Shown here: piece by piece, positions 16,050 to 17,918 of the stretch | How the letters are laid out: each line of letters begins with the position of its first letter | Numbering within the stretch: position 1 is the stretch's first letter | DNA from: JBNGDW01 sp049975325 | GTDB lineage: Bacteria; Cloacimonadota; Cloacimonadia; JGIOTU-2; JBNGDW01 | Assembly (NCBI GenBank): GCA_049975325.1 | Contig: JBNGDW010000026.1 | Coordinates: 1 to 17,918, forward strand | DNA length: 17,918 bases | Direction: 5' to 3' | The notes under the pieces: generated by a model | Told to the model about the DNA's origin: nothing | The model's input: the letters and a program-made list of their open reading frames with translations, nothing else | Database searches by the model: none | Translations under genes and position numbers: made by a program

Positions 16050-16086
16050 TATACTTGATAACTTTAGCTAGAGAGCCATTTTTGAC

Positions 16087-16413
16087 CTAGTTAGAAAGAC
16101 CCTCTATTATTTTCTTAAGATCCTCCCAGATATTTTTATAATCATATTCAAAAATACCTTTCTTAGCAATTACCAGGTAGTCCTTATCTGTAGGAATAAG
16201 GAGATGATTCTGGCGAAAGAATTCTTTTATCCAGCGTCTGACTTTATTTCTTTGCACAGCCTTCCCGATTTTTTTTGAAGTAATAACGGCAAGGCCAAAA
16301 TCATCTTCATAAGAATCATTCTCTACAACCACCAGGCTGATAAAAGGCAAATCATATCTTTTACCCTGATTTCTAAACTTCTCAAAGTCTGATTTTTTTC
16401 TTATTGGTTTCAT
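16087..16413 (-). CDS. rnpA: Ribonuclease P protein component
   Basis: RnpA binds RNase P RNA for 5' maturation of tRNA precursors. The 108-aa product has the family signature GKAVQRNKVRRWIKEFFR (50-67) and an N-terminal KKSDFEKFRNQGKRY element typical of the family. I take ATG 16413 (MKPIRKK) rather than the in-frame TTG at 16425, because GGCGGA lies four bases before the ATG and the TTG falls inside a palindrome. The gene follows rpmH by 33 nt in the conserved rpmH-rnpA-yidD-yidC order. The ribosome site is embedded in the right arm of a 16-bp palindrome, which could hinder translation. Confidence 0.94.
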   Translation of the reverse strand: MKPIRKKSDFEKFRNQGKRYDLPFISLVVVENDSYEDDFGLAVITSKKIGKAVQRNKVRRWIKEFFRQNHLLIPTDKDYLVIAKKGIFEYDYKNIWEDLKKIIEGLSN

Positions 16414-16417
16414 ATTT

Positions 16418-16433
16418 TCCGCCAACTGGCGGA
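16418..16433. repeat. GC-rich palindrome in rnpA leader
   Basis: TCCGCCAACTGGCGGA has perfect 7-bp arms around a 2-nt centre. Its right arm on the minus strand holds the presumed rnpA ribosome site. CTGGCGGA recurs in the longer palindrome inside dnaA at 17164-17190, suggesting one dispersed repeat family. Confidence 0.6.
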
Positions 16434-16446
16434 CAATATAGCATCT

Positions 16447-16581
16447 CTATAGAGAAACCCTCTTGCGCCGTTTTGCCCGGCGCCTATTTAGGACCTTCCG
16501 CCCGTTCTTTGTTTGCATACGTGCCCTGAAACCATGGGTGTTTTTCCTTCTTCTATTATGTGGCTGATATGTTCCTTTCAC
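16447..16581 (-). CDS. rpmH: 50S ribosomal protein L34
   Basis: Translation of the minus strand from GTG 16581 gives a 44-aa protein, MKGTYQPHNRRRKNTHGF followed by RARMQTKNGRKVLNRRRAKRRKRVSL. It matches L34 along its whole length, including the almost invariant TYQPHNRRR and GRKVLxRRRAKxRK blocks. The GTG start is preceded by GGAGG at six bases. L34 is a large-subunit protein bound to 23S rRNA. As first gene of the rpmH-rnpA-yidD-yidC cluster it has a promoter just upstream. A GCGCCG/CGGCGC hairpin lies within its 3' coding part. Confidence 0.96.
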   Translation of the reverse strand: MKGTYQPHNRRRKNTHGFRARMQTKNGRKVLNRRRAKRRKRVSL

Positions 16582-16609
16582 TTTCTACCTCCAAAAAGAA
16601 TTAAAATAA

Positions 16610-16638
16610 AATATCTAACCAGTTTCTTTGCATGTCAA
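16610..16638 (-). promoter_or_regulatory. Promoter of the rpmH operon
   Basis: On the minus strand a perfect TTGACA (16633-16638) is followed after 17 nt by GATATT (16610-16615), a 4/6 match to the -10 consensus. It lies 28 nt before the rpmH start, leaving a short leader with the GGAGG ribosome site. Confidence 0.6.
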
Positions 16639-16643
16639 GGTTT

Positions 16644-16672
16644 TTGACAGTTATAACTTTTTCATCTAAATT
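16644..16672 (+). promoter_or_regulatory. Possible dnaA promoter
   Basis: On the plus strand a perfect TTGACA (16644-16649) is followed after 17 nt by TAAATT (16667-16672), a 4/6 match. It points towards dnaA, whose start is about 210 nt downstream, so the leader would include all four DnaA boxes. A second TTGACA at 16684-16689 has no suitable -10. Confidence 0.4.
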
Positions 16673-16746
16673 TTCATTTTTTATTGACAACCCAAAAAGG
16701 AAAACTTCTCTTTTGTCTATAAAATATTTTGGCAAATGGTAATTTA

Positions 16747-16755
16747 TGTGGATAA
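16747..16755 (-). promoter_or_regulatory. DnaA box, perfect consensus
   Basis: TGTGGATAA on the plus strand is the exact complement of the TTATCCACA box. Confidence 0.75.
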
Positions 16756-16825
16756 GAAAAGATTTAACACAGAGGGTTTTATTCGTAATTAACTTTTTAG
16801 TTGCATGTTAGCAAGATTGAATGGG

Positions 16826-16834
16826 TGTGAATAA
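16826..16834 (-). promoter_or_regulatory. DnaA box, TTATTCACA variant
   Basis: TGTGAATAA on the plus strand is the complement of the TTATTCACA variant, in the same orientation as its neighbours and offset by 12 nt from the next box. Confidence 0.7.
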
Positions 16835-16837
16835 TTT

Positions 16838-16846
16838 TGTGGATAA
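16838..16846 (-). promoter_or_regulatory. DnaA box, perfect consensus
   Basis: A second exact TGTGGATAA on the plus strand. A weaker TGCGATAA follows at 16851-16858. Confidence 0.75.
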
Positions 16847-16860
16847 GTTATGCGATAAGT

Positions 16861-16869
16861 TGTGAATAA
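16861..16869 (-). promoter_or_regulatory. DnaA box, TTATTCACA variant
   Basis: TGTGAATAA on the plus strand, 15 nt before the dnaA start codon. Binding here would compete with translation or transcription initiation of dnaA. Confidence 0.65.
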
Positions 16870-16884
16870 TAAAATATCTAAACT

Positions 16885-17918
16885 ATGAATAGTAAGCCTA
16901 TGGAGGAAAATACTGGTTTGTGGAATAAGATTTTACCGGAAATAAAAAATCAGGTTGATCCGCAGACATATACAACCTGGTTTAGTAAAACCGAGGAATT
17001 CAGTATGGTGGACAATTGCTTAACTGTAAAAGCGCCCACAAAGTTCTTTGCTGATTGGCTGGAACGACACTATAAGACTTTTGTAGAAGAAATTGCCTAT
17101 AACCTCACAGCAAAACATATAGAAATAAACTTTATGGGTTCGGCAAATAATGATAATAATTCGCTCCACCAGCTCGGCCGGCTGGCGGAGGGAAAGGCCT
17201 CTCCTGATTTCCTAACCGCTATCGCGCAGGCCGGACTAAATCCTAGATATACTTTTAATAGGTTTGTCGTGGGTAGCAATAACCACTTTGCATATTCTTC
17301 AGCGCTCGCAGTTACAGATAAACCGGGAAAAATTTATAACCCACTTTTTATTTACGGTGGATTTGGTCTTGGTAAGACTCATCTTATGCAAGCAATCGGA
17401 AATCAATTGACTCAGATAAATCCTAGAAGTAAGATGCTTTACCTCTCAACAGAAGATTTTACCAATGAAATGATAACAGCCATCCAGACTAACTCTACAA
17501 TAAAATTTAGAAAGAAATTCAGAAACTTTGATCTCCTTATGATCGATGATATCCATTTTCTTGCTGGTAAGGAAGGTAGCCAGGAAGAATTTTTCCACAC
17601 CTTTAATACTTTGTATAATGCCAAAAAACAGATTGTTCTCGCAAGTGATCGCCCTCCAAAAGAGATACAAGACCTTCAAGATAGATTGGTTTCACGCTTT
17701 GAATGGGGCCTCATTGCAGATATAAAAAGACCAAATTTCGAAACCCGGATGGCTATTCTCCAACAAAGATGTAAAGAAGAAAATACTACCTTGCCCTCAA
17801 AAAGCATTGAGTTTATCGCTGAACACTGTGATAATAATGTCCGGCAACTGGAAGGCTCCCTTATAAAAATCCTTGCTTTCTGCTCTTACTCACAAATTCC
17901 CCCCAACCAGCTTAAGAC
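16885..17918 (+). CDS. dnaA: Chromosomal replication initiator DnaA (C-terminus outside window)
   Basis: The first 344 codons are present; the DNA-binding domain IV lies beyond the right edge. Domain I is at about 7-82 (LWNKILPEIKNQVDPQTYTTWF), a short linker domain II at about 83-120, and the AAA+ domain III from YTFNRFVVGSNN (122-133). ATPase motifs are Walker A GGFGLGKTH 158-166, Walker B LLMIDDIHF 217-225, the sensor I segment ASDRPP 253-258, RLVSRF 267-272 and the sensor II Arg320 (NNVRQLEG). DnaA-ATP binds DnaA boxes and opens the origin. The start is taken as ATG 16885; ATG 16900 (MEENTG) is the alternative, and neither has a good Shine-Dalgarno. Linker residues 94-102 are encoded by a GC-rich palindrome unlike the surrounding AT-rich sequence. 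Confidence 0.96.
   Translation, partial: MNSKPMEENTGLWNKILPEIKNQVDPQTYTTWFSKTEEFSMVDNCLTVKAPTKFFADWLERHYKTFVEEIAYNLTAKHIEINFMGSANNDNNSLHQLGRLAEGKASPDFLTAIAQAGLNPRYTFNRFVVGSNNHFAYSSALAVTDKPGKIYNPLFIYGGFGLGKTHLMQAIGNQLTQINPRSKMLYLSTEDFTNEMITAIQTNSTIKFRKKFRNFDLLMIDDIHFLAGKEGSQEEFFHTFNTLYNAKKQIVLASDRPPKEIQDLQDRLVSRFEWGLIADIKRPNFETRMAILQQRCKEENTTLPSKSIEFIAEHCDNNVRQLEGSLIKILAFCSYSQIPPNQLK
17164..17190. repeat. GC-rich palindrome inside dnaA linker
   Basis: CTCCACCAGC (17164-17173) and GCTGGCGGAG (17181-17190) pair with one mismatch around TCGGCCG. The element encodes about residues 94-102 of the DnaA domain II linker, between the flexible NNDNNS and KASPDF segments. It is in frame and shares the CTGGCGGA core with the palindrome in front of rnpA. 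Confidence 0.6.

Larger units (their letters stand above)
16582..16884. other. oriC: rpmH-dnaA intergenic region; replication origin candidate
   Basis: This 303-nt non-coding gap separates divergent rpmH and dnaA and is very AT-rich. It holds four DnaA boxes in one orientation, clustered towards dnaA, with a long AT-rich stretch (about 16652-16745) that could serve as the unwinding element. Divergent promoter elements occupy the rpmH side. Position beside dnaA, box cluster and AT-rich tract together make it a good oriC candidate, though the boxes may act only in dnaA autoregulation. Confidence 0.65.

Noticed and set aside
16414..16425. TTG start for rnpA at 16425
   Set aside because: It falls inside the palindrome and lacks a ribosome site; ATG 16413 gives the normal RnpA N-terminus.

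Overview
The window is AT-rich bacterial chromosome spanning the replication-origin region. From about 16.6 kb leftwards every gene I could recognise lies on the minus strand. dnaA alone runs rightwards and leaves the window. The core dnaA / DnaA-box region / rpmH-rnpA-yidD-yidC is the classic bacterial origin arrangement, so the leftward genes are transcribed in the direction a fork leaving this origin would travel. Secreted peptidases ending in a 'NYPNPF ... SGIYLYKL ... KKMLLLE' sorting-type tail, a PPi-type phosphofructokinase and a large SRP RNA with an Alu domain suggest an uncultured lineage near candidate phylum WOR-3/Stahlbacteria, Cloacimonadota or other FCB-like groups. That placement is inference from gene character only.

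Layout, right to left. (1) 16885-17918: 5' part of dnaA (domains I-III). (2) 16582-16884: intergenic origin candidate with four same-orientation DnaA boxes and back-to-back -35 elements forming an inverted repeat. (3) 16581-14186: rpmH (44 aa, GTG start), rnpA, yidD, yidC. (4) 14125-13830: a 296-nt large-type SRP RNA, closed by an exact 11-bp terminal helix, directly after yidC. (5) 13802-12861: radical SAM protein of the COG0731 type with a C-terminal winged helix. (6) 12782-10556: two polytopic membrane proteins, DUF401 permease and PF11449 putative metal exporter. (7) 10454-7860: FemAB-type aminoacyl transferase abutting a MurE-type ligase. (8) 7673-3429: PPi-type phosphofructokinase, a small SpoVG-like protein and a secreted M14 carboxypeptidase, the last two joined as TGATG. 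(9) 3349-1982: D-3-phosphoglycerate dehydrogenase and a PPC-domain protein. (10) 1886-1: secreted M1 aminopeptidase, cut by the left edge.

Functional themes are membrane protein targeting and insertion (SRP RNA, YidC, YidD), peptidoglycan stem and bridge assembly (MurE, FemX), central metabolism (PFP, SerA), and protein scavenging outside the cytoplasm (M1, M14). No mobile element, CRISPR array, tRNA or clear defence system is visible. The most interesting items are the SRP RNA next to YidC, a GC-rich palindrome in the DnaA linker with a related copy in the rnpA leader, the adjacent murE/femX pair, and the two-transporter pair of unproven substrate.
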